Source: Micromonospora sp. WMMD882
GTDB taxonomy: Bacteria; Actinomycetota; Actinomycetes; Mycobacteriales; Micromonosporaceae
Direction of reading: 5' to 3'
Length of the DNA stretch: 64,000 nt
Assembly: GCF_027497255.1 (NCBI RefSeq)
Contig: NZ_CP114903.1
Span: forward strand, 5,518,001-5,582,000
Positions 57,226 through 64,000 of this stretch are shown here, one piece after another; the stretch's first letter is position 1, and the number at the start of each line of letters is the position of its first letter. Made by a program: the position numbers and the translations under genes. The notes beneath the pieces are model-generated. The model was not told where the DNA came from and made no database searches. It saw nothing but the letters and a program-made list of their open reading frames with translations.

Positions 57226-57268
57226 CCGTACCGTCGGCCGGGCGTCTCCCGCCCGCGCGGAAGGCGCC

Positions 57269-57348
57269 CGCCCGTCGGCTGGTCCGCCCGTCGGCTGGTC
57301 CGCCCGCCGGCTGGTCCGCCCGCCGGCTGGTCCGCCCGCCGGCTGGCT
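57269..57348 (+). repeat. 16-bp tandem repeat, five units
   Basis: Unit CGCCCG(T/C)CGGCTGGTC repeated five times with one or two changes, 44 bp after the glmM stop. Confidence 0.9.
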
Positions 57349-57582
57349 GGCGGGCGCGCCGCCCGCCGCCGTGCCGCTCCTGCGGCCGTGCTGTGGTCGA
57401 CCTGGTCGGCGCGGCCGGTTGTTCGTGCGGCTGTGCTGGTCGTCGCGGCGTGTCGGTCGCTGGGCCCGGTCGGTCGCTGGATCGGGCCGATCGCTGGGCC
57501 TGGTCGGTCCCGCCGAGCGGCTGTCGATCGCCGGCGACCGTCCCTGGGCTGACCGCCGAGCTGCGGGGGTGTGTGCTGTCCG

Positions 57583-57932
57583 GAGCCTTTGGAGCTGCCC
57601 CGGATATGGGGCACGCCGCCCGCGGATTGCCGCCCGCCGGCTGCCTACCGTCGCCCGTCGCCCGTCGCCCGTCGCCCGTCGCCCGTCGCCCGTGGCCGGT
57701 GGCCGGTGGCCCGTTGTCCGTGGTGCGTGGTGCGTGGTGCGTCGTGCGTGGCCGGTGGCCCGTTGTCCGCGGCCGGTGGCCTGGCCGGTGATTCAGCGTC
57801 GACGGGCTGGTGGTCGTTCCTCGGAGGCCGGCGGTACCGAGGGGCCCCGTCGTTCGTTGTCCGTCGGCTGCCGCGCGCGTCGCCCGGCGTCCAGGCGCCA
57901 CTGCCCCATATCCGGGGCAGCTCCAAAGGCTC
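57583..57932. repeat. 350-bp element with perfect 31-bp inverted ends (dispersed repeat copies 5 and 6)
   Basis: The 31 bases at 57583-57613 (GAGCCTTTGGAGCTGCCCCG, then GATATGGGGCA) recur exactly, inverted, at 57902-57932. Each end contains the TGCCCC-GGATAT-GGGGCA hairpin shared with copies 1-4. Between them lies the 7-bp-period array and no gene. No flanking target-site duplication was seen. Confidence 0.9.
57649..57781 (+). repeat. 7-bp-period array, 19 units
   Basis: Six exact CGTCGCC heptads (57649-57690), then variants in strict register (CGTGGCC, GGTGGCC, CGTTGTC, CGTGGTG x3, CGTCGTG and so on) up to 57781. The period is not a multiple of three. Confidence 0.9.
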
Positions 57933-57950
57933 ACTCTCAGAACCCAATGG

Positions 57951-57973
57951 GGGAGTCCGACGACCGGACTCCC
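57951..57973. terminator. Hairpin with short T-tract
   Basis: GGGAGTCCG-ACGAC-CGGACTCCC followed by TTCTTG. A compact terminator-like hairpin just right of the inverted-repeat element; it could end plus-strand read-through or minus-strand transcripts from the aminotransferase. Confidence 0.6.
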
Positions 57974-58224
57974 TTCTTGTCGCACGCGAGCCAGCGCCCC
58001 GGGTCGAGCCGCCCCGGGTCGAGCCGGGGCGGGTCGAGCCGGCCCGGGCCAGGGGGCCTGATCCGGGTCGGTCCTTCCCGGGACGGGCCGGACGGTGCGC
58101 GTACCGCTGGAGTGTTCGGGGGGTGCTGGGCGGCGGCCCGGCGCGGCCCGACCGACGGCGAGCGGCTGCGAGCCGGAGCCGTCGGCGCGCGCCGTGGCGG
58201 GGCGGGCCGTGTGCTGCGGGACGG

Positions 58225-59427
58225 TCAGCGGGGACGGAGGGCGTGCAGCCGGGTCACCGCCTCGGTCAGCACCTCGGGGCGTTTGCAGAAGGCGAACCGG
58301 ACCAGCCGGCGGCCCGCCTCCGGGTCGTCGTAGAAGACCTGGGTCGGAACGGCCACCACGCCGCAGCGTTCCGGCAGGGCGCGGCAGAACTCCACCCCGT
58401 CCGTCCCGCCCAGCGGGGTGACGTCGGCGGTGACGAAGTACGTCCCCTCCGGGACGAGCACGTCGAAACCGGCCTCGGTGAGCCCGTCGACGAGCTGGTC
58501 CCGGCGCTGTCGCATCCCGGTCAGCAGGTCGGTGTAGTAGTCGTCCGGCAGGGCCAGCGCCACGGCGACGGCCGGTTGCAGCGGCGCCGCGTTCACGAAC
58601 GTGAGGAACTGCTTCACCCGCAGCAGCGCCGACACCAGGGCGGCGGGGCCGCTGGCCCAGCCGACCTTCCAGCCGGTGCAGGAGAACGTCTTGCCGGCCG
58701 AGGAGATCCGCAGGGTGCGCTCCCGCATGCCGGGCAGGGTGGCCAGCGGCGCGTGGCCGGCGCCGGCGAAGACCAGGTGCTCGTACACCTCGTCGGTGAC
58801 CGCGTACGCGTCGTGCTCCTGGCACAGTTCGGCGACCAGGCGTAGCTCGTCGGCGGTGAAGACCTTGCCGGTGGGGTTGTGCGGGGAGTTCAGCAGCACC
58901 ACCCTCGTGCGGGGGCCGAACGCGGCGCGCAACGCGTCCGGGTCGAAGGCGTACCGGCCGTCGGGCCCGGGGCGCAGCGTGACCGGGCGGCGGACCGCGC
59001 CGGCCAGGGCGATCGAGGCCGCGTAGGAGTCGTAGTAGGGCTCGAAGCAGACCACTTCGTCGCCGGGCTCGCAGAGGGCGAGGATGGCCGCCGCGACCGC
59101 CTCGGTGGCGCCGGCGGTGACCACGATCTCGCCGTTCGGGTCGTACTCCAGGCCCCAGAAGCGGCGTTGGTGGGCGGCGACCGCCGCCCGCAGGACGGGG
59201 ACGCCCGGACCCGGCGGGTACTGGTTGTGGCCGGCGCGCAGCGCTTCGGCGGCGGCGGCGAGCATCTCGGGCGGGCCGTCGGAGTCGGGGAAACCCTGGC
59301 CGAGGTTGACCGCGCCGGTGCGCACCGCGAGCGCGGACATCTCGGCGAAGATGGTGGTGCCGAACGGACGCATCCGGGCCACCAGCGGATCGGCGCCCGT
59401 CGGCGCGCCGGCCTTCGTCGTCGTCAC
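58225..59427 (-). CDS. PLP-dependent class I aminotransferase (DapC / kynurenine-aminotransferase-like)
   Basis: 400 residues of fold-type I. Substrate region AVNLGQGFPDSDGP, cofactor residues TAGATEAVAAAI, NSPHNPTGKVF and the PLP lysine in SSAGKTFSCTGWKVGWASGP; R at RRLVRFAFCKRPE binds the substrate carboxylate. It resembles the actinobacterial DapC (N-succinyl-diaminopimelate aminotransferase) group and kynurenine aminotransferases; the sequence alone does not choose. GTG 59427 has TAGGCT 7 nt upstream, suggesting a leaderless mRNA. Divergent from glmS. Confidence 0.92.
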   Translation of the reverse strand: MTTTKAGAPTGADPLVARMRPFGTTIFAEMSALAVRTGAVNLGQGFPDSDGPPEMLAAAAEALRAGHNQYPPGPGVPVLRAAVAAHQRRFWGLEYDPNGEIVVTAGATEAVAAAILALCEPGDEVVCFEPYYDSYAASIALAGAVRRPVTLRPGPDGRYAFDPDALRAAFGPRTRVVLLNSPHNPTGKVFTADELRLVAELCQEHDAYAVTDEVYEHLVFAGAGHAPLATLPGMRERTLRISSAGKTFSCTGWKVGWASGPAALVSALLRVKQFLTFVNAAPLQPAVAVALALPDDYYTDLLTGMRQRRDQLVDGLTEAGFDVLVPEGTYFVTADVTPLGGTDGVEFCRALPERCGVVAVPTQVFYDDPEAGRRLVRFAFCKRPEVLTEAVTRLHALRPR

Positions 59428-59434
59428 GTCGGCA

Positions 59435-59440
59435 AGCCTA
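59435..59440 (-). promoter_or_regulatory. -10 box of a likely leaderless promoter (aminotransferase)
   Basis: Minus-strand TAGGCT ends 7 nt before GTG 59427; the same hexamer at the same distance precedes glmS. Confidence 0.5.
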
Positions 59441-59648
59441 CGGCCCGGACCCGGTAGGGCCCGCCCGGGCGGTGGCGCTCGGCGACTGCGGCGTCGGTCG
59501 TCGGCTCACCGACCGAGCGGCGCGAGGTGCTCGACCCCGCTGGTCAGGAAAGCGGTGCCACGGCGGTTTTCGGTCACCTGGCGGTTTTCGCTCATGTGCG
59601 GTGAGCGATAACCCCCCTTCCGCGCAAACGTGGTGAGCGAAACTGGGT

Positions 59649-59654
59649 TAGGCT
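59649..59654 (+). promoter_or_regulatory. -10 box of a likely leaderless promoter (glmS)
   Basis: TAGGCT ends 7 nt before the glmS ATG and no ribosome-binding sequence lies between. No glmS ribozyme is possible in so short a leader. Confidence 0.5.
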
Positions 59655-59661
59655 GCGGGCC

Positions 59662-61569
59662 ATGTGTGGAATCGTGGGTTACGCCGGCGCGCGCCCGGCG
59701 CTCGGCATCGTGCTCGACGGGCTGCGGCGACTGGAATACCGAGGCTACGACTCGGCCGGCGTCGCCATCGTCTGCGACGACGAGCTGCTGACCGAGAAGA
59801 AGGCCGGCAAGCTGGCCAACCTGGAGAAGGCGCTGGGCGAGCGGGCCACCACCGGGTCGGGCGGCGCCGCCGCGACCGGCATCGGCGACGGCCTCACCGG
59901 CATCGGGCACACCCGCTGGGCCACCCACGGCGGCCCGACCGACCGCAACGCCCACCCCCACCTCGCCCCGGACAACGGCGTCGCGGTGATCCACAACGGC
60001 ATCATCGAGAACTTCGCCAAGCTCCGCGCCGAGCTGGAGGACGACGGCGTCACCTTCGCCAGCGACACCGACACCGAGTGCGCCGCCCACCTGCTCTCCG
60101 CCGCGCTGGCCGACCTGCGCGCCGCCGGTCAGCCCGACGGCCCGGCCCTGCTCTCCGCCGCGATGCGGGTGGTGTGCCAGCGGCTGGAGGGAGCGTTCAC
60201 GCTGCTGGCAGTGGACGCCCGGGTGCCCGGCGCGGTGGTCGGCGCGCGCCGCAACTCGCCGCTGGTGGTCGGCCGGGGCGACGGCGAGAACTACCTGGCC
60301 AGCGACGTGGCCGCGTTCATCGAGCACACCCGGGAGGCGGTCGAGCTGGGGCAGGACCAGATCGTCCTGATCACCGCCGACACCATCGAGATCACCGACT
60401 TCGACGGGCAGCCGGCCAGCGGCAAGGACTTCCACATCCACTGGGACGCCTCCGCCGCCGAGAAGGGCGGCTACGACTGGTTCATGCTCAAGGAGATCGA
60501 GGAGCAGCCGCAGGCCGTCGCGGACACCCTGCTCGGACGGCTCACCGACACCGGCGAGATCATGCTCGACGAGGTACGCCTCAGCGACCAGGACCTCCGG
60601 GACGTCGACAAGATCTTCATCGTCGCCTGCGGCACCGCGTACCACTCCGGGATGGTCGCCAAGTACGCCATCGAGCACTGGACCCGGATCCCCTGTGAGG
60701 TGGAGCTGGCCAGCGAGTTCCGGTACCGCGACCCGGTCCTCGACCGGTCCACGCTGATCGTGGTGATCTCGCAGTCCGGCGAGACCATGGACACCCTGAT
60801 GGCGCTGCGGCACGCCAAGGAGCAGAAGGCCCGGGTGCTGGCCATCTGCAACACCAACGGCTCCACCATCCCGCGTGAGTCGGACGCGGTGCTCTACACC
60901 CACGGCGGGCCCGAGATCGCCGTCGCCTCCACCAAGGCGTTCCTCACCCAGCTCGTCGCCTGCTACCTGATCGGCCTGCACCTGGCCCAGGTACGCGGGA
61001 TCAAGTTCGCCGACGAGGTGGCCGCCGTGGTCGACCAGCTCCACCAGATGCCCGGCAAGCTGCGTGAGCTGCTGGACCGCATCGAGCCGGTCCGGGAACT
61101 GGCCCGCGACCTGAAGTCGGAGCCGACCGTGCTGTTCATCGGCCGGCACGTCGGCTACCCGGTGGCGCTGGAGGGCGCGCTGAAGCTCAAGGAGCTGGCG
61201 TACATGCACGCCGAGGGGTTCGCCGCCGGCGAGCTGAAGCACGGCCCGATCGCCCTGATCGACCAGGGCACCCCGGTGATCTGCGTGGTGCCGTCGCCGG
61301 TGGGCCGGGGCATGCTGCACGACAAGGTGGTCTCCAACATCCAGGAGGTACGTGCCCGGGGCGCGCGCACCATCGTGATCGCCGAAGAGGGCGACGAGGC
61401 GGTCGCCCGGTACGCCGATCACCTGATCTACGTGCCGCGCACGCCGACGCTGCTGGCCCCGCTGGTGACCACCGTCCCGTTGCAGGTGCTCGCCGCCGAG
61501 ATCGCCGCCGCCCGGGGGCACGACGTCGACCAGCCGCGCAACCTGGCGAAGTCCGTCACCGTCGAGTGA
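59662..61569 (+). CDS. glmS: Glutamine--fructose-6-phosphate aminotransferase (isomerising)
   Basis: 635 residues. N-terminal glutaminase with catalytic Cys2 (MCGIVGYAG), HTRWATHG and HNGIIENF; two SIS sugar-isomerase domains with CGTAYHSGM, SQSGETMDT and the C-terminal KSVTVE. Makes glucosamine-6-phosphate, the substrate of glmM upstream, for cell-wall UDP-GlcNAc. ATG 59662 is fixed by the catalytic cysteine. Confidence 0.98.
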   Translation: MCGIVGYAGARPALGIVLDGLRRLEYRGYDSAGVAIVCDDELLTEKKAGKLANLEKALGERATTGSGGAAATGIGDGLTGIGHTRWATHGGPTDRNAHPHLAPDNGVAVIHNGIIENFAKLRAELEDDGVTFASDTDTECAAHLLSAALADLRAAGQPDGPALLSAAMRVVCQRLEGAFTLLAVDARVPGAVVGARRNSPLVVGRGDGENYLASDVAAFIEHTREAVELGQDQIVLITADTIEITDFDGQPASGKDFHIHWDASAAEKGGYDWFMLKEIEEQPQAVADTLLGRLTDTGEIMLDEVRLSDQDLRDVDKIFIVACGTAYHSGMVAKYAIEHWTRIPCEVELASEFRYRDPVLDRSTLIVVISQSGETMDTLMALRHAKEQKARVLAICNTNGSTIPRESDAVLYTHGGPEIAVASTKAFLTQLVACYLIGLHLAQVRGIKFADEVAAVVDQLHQMPGKLRELLDRIEPVRELARDLKSEPTVLFIGRHVGYPVALEGALKLKELAYMHAEGFAAGELKHGPIALIDQGTPVICVVPSPVGRGMLHDKVVSNIQEVRARGARTIVIAEEGDEAVARYADHLIYVPRTPTLLAPLVTTVPLQVLAAEIAAARGHDVDQPRNLAKSVTVE

Positions 61570-61571
61570 GC

Positions 61572-61611
61572 CGCCGGCCCCGGCGCGCGCCGCTGCGTGC
61601 CGGGGCCGGCG
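61572..61611. terminator. Hairpin between convergent glmS and hydrolase genes
   Basis: CGCCGGCCCCGGC (61572-61584) pairs perfectly with GCCGGGGCCGGCG (61599-61611) around a 14-nt loop, 2 bp after the glmS stop. Confidence 0.65.
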
Positions 61612-61655
61612 ACCGGCGCACACCGGGCGGCGGCCGGTCCGACCCCGGCGGCCGG

Positions 61656-63485
61656 TCATCGGCCCAGCACGATCCGGGCCATGCCGTCCAGGGCGGGATT
61701 GGCCGGCTCCCAGTAGCCGGTGTGGCCGTACCGGCCGCTCGGGAAGGTGCGCCCGCCGAAGCTCGGGTCGCTCGGATCCCGGCCGAACCAGAGATCGTCG
61801 TCGGGGCGGCCGACCAGGTCACCGGCCAGCCACGGCAGGACCCCGCCGACCGCCGCCCGACCGGCCAGCTCCACCGGCCGGCGGACCACGCCGATCACGT
61901 CGTCGTCGGCGGTGCTCGCCCACACCTGACCGGGCGGCAGACGCAGATCGGCGGCGTGGTCGACGCCCACCCCGGGTGAGCCGACGAAGACCAGCGCGTC
62001 GGCGGCCAGCCCGTGCTCCCGGGCGGCCGTGCCGACCACCAGTGACCCGTAGCTGTGCCCGAGCACGGTCTGCCGGGCCGGCGGCCCCTCGTGGGTGAGC
62101 CGCAGCCCCTCCTGGAACCGGTGCAGCCCGGCCCCGGCGTCCACGGCCTGCCGGTCGCGGTACGCCTCGTGGACGAAATCCGGGGCGTCGTAGTCCAGCC
62201 AGAGCACCGCCGAGGTGGCCCGGGTCGGGTCGAGCGTGGCGCAGCGGGCGGCCACCCGCGCCGCCCGACCCAGCTCGTCGTCGGCGTCGGCCAGGTCGGC
62301 GGTCATCCCCGGCACGTACGTCAACACCCGGTCGGTGCGGTCCGGGTTGCCGACCGCGACCACCGCCCGGCCGTCCCCGGCCACGTCCAGCCCGAGCAGG
62401 TACGCCCGGGGCGCGCCGGCCGAGCCCGGCGTGGCCAACCGGTCGGTGAGCGCGTCCAGCCCGGCCAGCCGGGCGTCGACCCGGGCCACCGCGGCCAGCT
62501 CCACCGGCCCGAACGGCTTCCGGCGCGACAGCTCCCGCCGCTGGGCGAGCAGCCGCTCCCGGAGCTCGGGCAGCAGGAGACGGTTCGCCTGGTCCCGGGC
62601 GGCCACCGGCACGCCGTCGAGGCGTCCGATCCGGGCCGGCTCGTGAGCGACCAGCCAGCGTCGCTGGGCCGGGGTGAGCCCGGTCCACCAGCGTCGGACC
62701 AGCGCCGGATCGGCCCCCGGCGGCGGACGGTACCCGGGCGGCGGCTGCGTCCAGCCGGCGCGCCCGGCGGAGGCCAGCTCGCCTAGCCGGGCCGCCGCCT
62801 CCCGGTCGGCCGCCTCGGCGAGCGCGAGCGCGCCCCCGATCGCGCCGGAGAGCCGAGCGACCTCGGCCGCCTGCCCGGCCCCGAGCGCCTGCCCGGCCCC
62901 GAGCGCCTGCCCGGGCCCCGCCCCGGGCCGGGCCGGCCCCGGCGCGCTCGACCGGCCCGGGGCGGCGGTCGGGGCCGGGCCGGGCGACGGTGGCCGGTAG
63001 GTCGGGCCGGCGCTGACCCGGCCGGCCCGGTCGACCTGGAGACCCGCCGCGTCGATCTGGCGTACCGCCTCGGCCAGGCGGGCCCGGGCCAGCCGCAACC
63101 GGGCGGCGAACTCGGCGAGGGTCTGGTCCACCTCGATCAGGGCCGGCGCGACCGAGGTCAGCTCGGCGCGCAGCGCGGTGAGACGGCCGTCCGCCGTGTC
63201 GGCGGCGACGCCCCGCCAGCCGGCCCGCAGCCGCCCCGCCCCGGCGGCCAGCCCGGCGGCCCGTCGGCCCAGCACGGCGTCCAGTCCCCGCCAGGCCACG
63301 CCGGCCCGATCCCAGACGCCCGGGTCGGTCGCCCACAGCCGGGCGTACCCACCGTCGGCGGACACCCCGGCGGACACCCCGGCGGCCCCTCCCGCCGGGC
63401 CGCCGCCTCCCGCCGGGGTGGTCGTCGGCCGGCTCGTCGGCCCGGCCATCGGCCCGGCCATCGACCCGGTCGGCGGGCGGGTCAT
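61656..63485 (-). CDS. DUF1023 alpha/beta-hydrolase with WXG-like N-terminal helices
   Basis: 609 residues. A proline/glycine N-terminus is followed by a helical region (about 50-170, GVWDRAGVAWRGLDAVLGRR, LARARLAEAVRQIDAAGLQV) that resembles WXG100-type helical hairpins, a low-complexity repeat (GAGQALGAGQALGAGQA), and a DUF1023 alpha/beta-hydrolase domain (about 330-609) with nucleophile elbow TVLGHSYGSLVVG and late acidic and His candidates (STADDDVIG, YGHTGYW). Substrate unknown; related proteins accompany ESX/type VII-associated loci. It is 61 bp behind the WXG100-like gene. ATG 63485 is the first; a somewhat later start is possible. Confidence 0.85.
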   Translation of the reverse strand: MTRPPTGSMAGPMAGPTSRPTTTPAGGGGPAGGAAGVSAGVSADGGYARLWATDPGVWDRAGVAWRGLDAVLGRRAAGLAAGAGRLRAGWRGVAADTADGRLTALRAELTSVAPALIEVDQTLAEFAARLRLARARLAEAVRQIDAAGLQVDRAGRVSAGPTYRPPSPGPAPTAAPGRSSAPGPARPGAGPGQALGAGQALGAGQAAEVARLSGAIGGALALAEAADREAAARLGELASAGRAGWTQPPPGYRPPPGADPALVRRWWTGLTPAQRRWLVAHEPARIGRLDGVPVAARDQANRLLLPELRERLLAQRRELSRRKPFGPVELAAVARVDARLAGLDALTDRLATPGSAGAPRAYLLGLDVAGDGRAVVAVGNPDRTDRVLTYVPGMTADLADADDELGRAARVAARCATLDPTRATSAVLWLDYDAPDFVHEAYRDRQAVDAGAGLHRFQEGLRLTHEGPPARQTVLGHSYGSLVVGTAAREHGLAADALVFVGSPGVGVDHAADLRLPPGQVWASTADDDVIGVVRRPVELAGRAAVGGVLPWLAGDLVGRPDDDLWFGRDPSDPSFGGRTFPSGRYGHTGYWEPANPALDGMARIVLGR

Positions 63486-63546
63486 CGGCCCGGCGGGCGG
63501 GCCGGCGCGGTCGTCGGCCCGGTCGTCTGACCGGTCGTCGGGCGGG

Positions 63547-63858
63547 TCATCGGGCGGTGGGCAGGCGGCGGGCCGCCCGGTCGTCGGCCGCGTGATAGCC
63601 GTCGGCGGCGCCGCGCACCGCCGTGCCGGCCTCCCCGACCCGCCCGCCGAGCGCCCCGAACCAGGCGTGCGCCGCCGACTCCAACCCGGCCAACGCCGCC
63701 GTGCTGCGCCAGGCCGGCGCTGCCGGCACGAGCCCCGGCGTGCCGGCCACCCCCTGCCCCAACGCGTACGCCTCGTCGATGAGGTGGGCGGCAGCGGCGC
63801 GCAGCGCCGGGATGTCGACGCTCAGGGGCGCCCCGCCCACCTCGACTGACCTGGTCAT
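63547..63858 (-). CDS. WXG100-like small helical protein
   Basis: 103 residues with two predicted helices (IPALRAAAAHLIDEAYALGQ; TAALAGLESAAHAWFGALGG) and a W in each half of the protein (AWRSTAA, AWFGALG), reminiscent of ESX-type excreted or adaptor proteins, although the exact W-x-G turn is absent. ATG 63858 has GGAGGAGTGGCG upstream. It precedes the DUF1023 hydrolase on the same strand and likely works with it. No ESX secretion genes are within the window. The 142 bp to the window end holds no gene. Confidence 0.72.
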   Translation of the reverse strand: MTRSVEVGGAPLSVDIPALRAAAAHLIDEAYALGQGVAGTPGLVPAAPAWRSTAALAGLESAAHAWFGALGGRVGEAGTAVRGAADGYHAADDRAARRLPTAR

Positions 63859-64000
63859 CGCCACTCCTCCCACCGGTGGTGCCTCGACCCGCCCGACGCT
63901 AGGCGGCGACGGGCGCGCGCCGCAGCCCCCTGTGGACGACGGGCCGCTGACCGGGTCGCCGGTTGTCCACAGGCATTGCCCACAGTGGTCCCGACCGCTA

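Larger units (their letters stand above)
57226..58224. other. Repeat-filled 1-kb intergenic region
   Basis: No credible gene. It holds a 16-bp tandem repeat (57269-57348), a 350-bp element bounded by 31-bp inverted repeats with a 7-bp-period array inside (57583-57932), a hairpin (57951-57973), and GC-rich short repeats of GGGTCGAGCC (about 58000-58040). Open frames here translate into low-complexity Arg/Pro/Ala sequence. Confidence 0.75.

Noticed and set aside
57269..57348. Possible CRISPR array
   Set aside because: The 16-bp and 7-bp units are contiguous with no spacers, and no cas genes are present.
57583..57932. Complete insertion sequence
   Set aside because: Inverted ends exist but there is no transposase and no target-site duplication, so at most a non-autonomous element.
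57371..58333. Open frames through the glmM-aminotransferase gap encoding Arg/Pro heptad-like repeats
   Set aside because: They follow directly from the 7-bp array and shift frame with it; no ribosome site or conserved domain.
59428..59661. glmS ribozyme upstream of glmS
   Set aside because: The ribozyme belongs to Firmicutes-type bacteria; the likely leader here is only a few bases long and no ribozyme core is seen.

Overview
The window is very GC-rich, uses many GTG starts and packs genes with 4-bp stop/start overlaps. It carries a conservon (histidine-kinase-like, roadblock, DUF742 and GTPase genes), an F420-type luciferase-fold oxidoreductase, DUF1707 and DUF1023 proteins and a uroporphyrinogen-III synthase/winged-helix fusion beside nirBD. 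Together these point to a chromosomal segment of a filamentous actinomycete, most likely Micromonosporaceae (Micromonospora or a close relative). No rRNA, tRNA, CRISPR array or transposase was seen.

Layout. 1-8.1 kb is the end of the S10/spc/alpha ribosomal region: secY (5' end outside the window), adk, map, a DUF1707 membrane protein, infA, rpmJ, rpsM, rpsK, rpsD, rpoA, rplQ, then truA. 8.1-20.5 kb holds a membrane protein, a small methyltransferase, an ABC-F ATPase, an aldo/keto reductase, a DUF559 protein and a giant secreted multidomain protein (ThuA, sorbosone-dehydrogenase propeller, PKD, CBM6-like, concanavalin-like). 20.9-26.8 kb is a TPP-riboswitch-controlled thiamine operon, thiE-thiO-thiS-thiG-tenI-thiD-thiC. 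26.9-33 kb holds a membrane protein and a divergent ABC-importer locus of the NMT1/THI5 type, with an F420-type oxidoreductase and a cupin. 33.1-39.4 kb holds an amino-acid-type binding lipoprotein and the four-gene conservon. 39.5-45.3 kb is an accessory stretch: an exported ferritin-like protein, a lipoprotein, an NLR-like STAND ATPase paired with a small membrane protein, a short GntR regulator and a DivIVA-like pair. 45.3-54.6 kb is nitrate/nitrite assimilation (uroporphyrinogen-III synthase-like regulator, nirD, nirB, a BFD-type flavoprotein, nasC, and a divergent nitrate transporter) with a plausible GlnR box. 54.8-64 kb returns to conserved genes: rplM, rpsI, glmM, a 1-kb repeat-filled gap, a class I aminotransferase, glmS, and a DUF1023 hydrolase with a WXG100-like partner.

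How the parts fit. The thi operon makes the thiazole through ThiO/ThiS/ThiG/TenI and the pyrimidine through ThiC/ThiD, and couples them with ThiE; the NMT1-like importer next door could supply a pyrimidine precursor, but that is only inferred from proximity. The nitrate genes form one tightly overlapped operon taking nitrate to ammonium. glmM and glmS both feed UDP-GlcNAc synthesis.

Most unusual signals. (1) An NLR-like ATPase and its overlapping membrane-protein neighbour share three copies of a G-x-[FV]-x-x-[AP]-V-[VI]-M-G-R-D-[IV] motif that resembles bacterial amyloid-signalling (RHIM-like) motifs. (2) A dispersed hairpin repeat recurs six times near gene 3' ends; two inverted copies form perfect 31-bp arms around a 7-bp-period array. 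(3) A 17-bp palindrome overlaps the promoter of the NMT1-like importer. (4) Several genes have a TANNNT box 6-7 nt before the start codon, suggesting leaderless transcripts.
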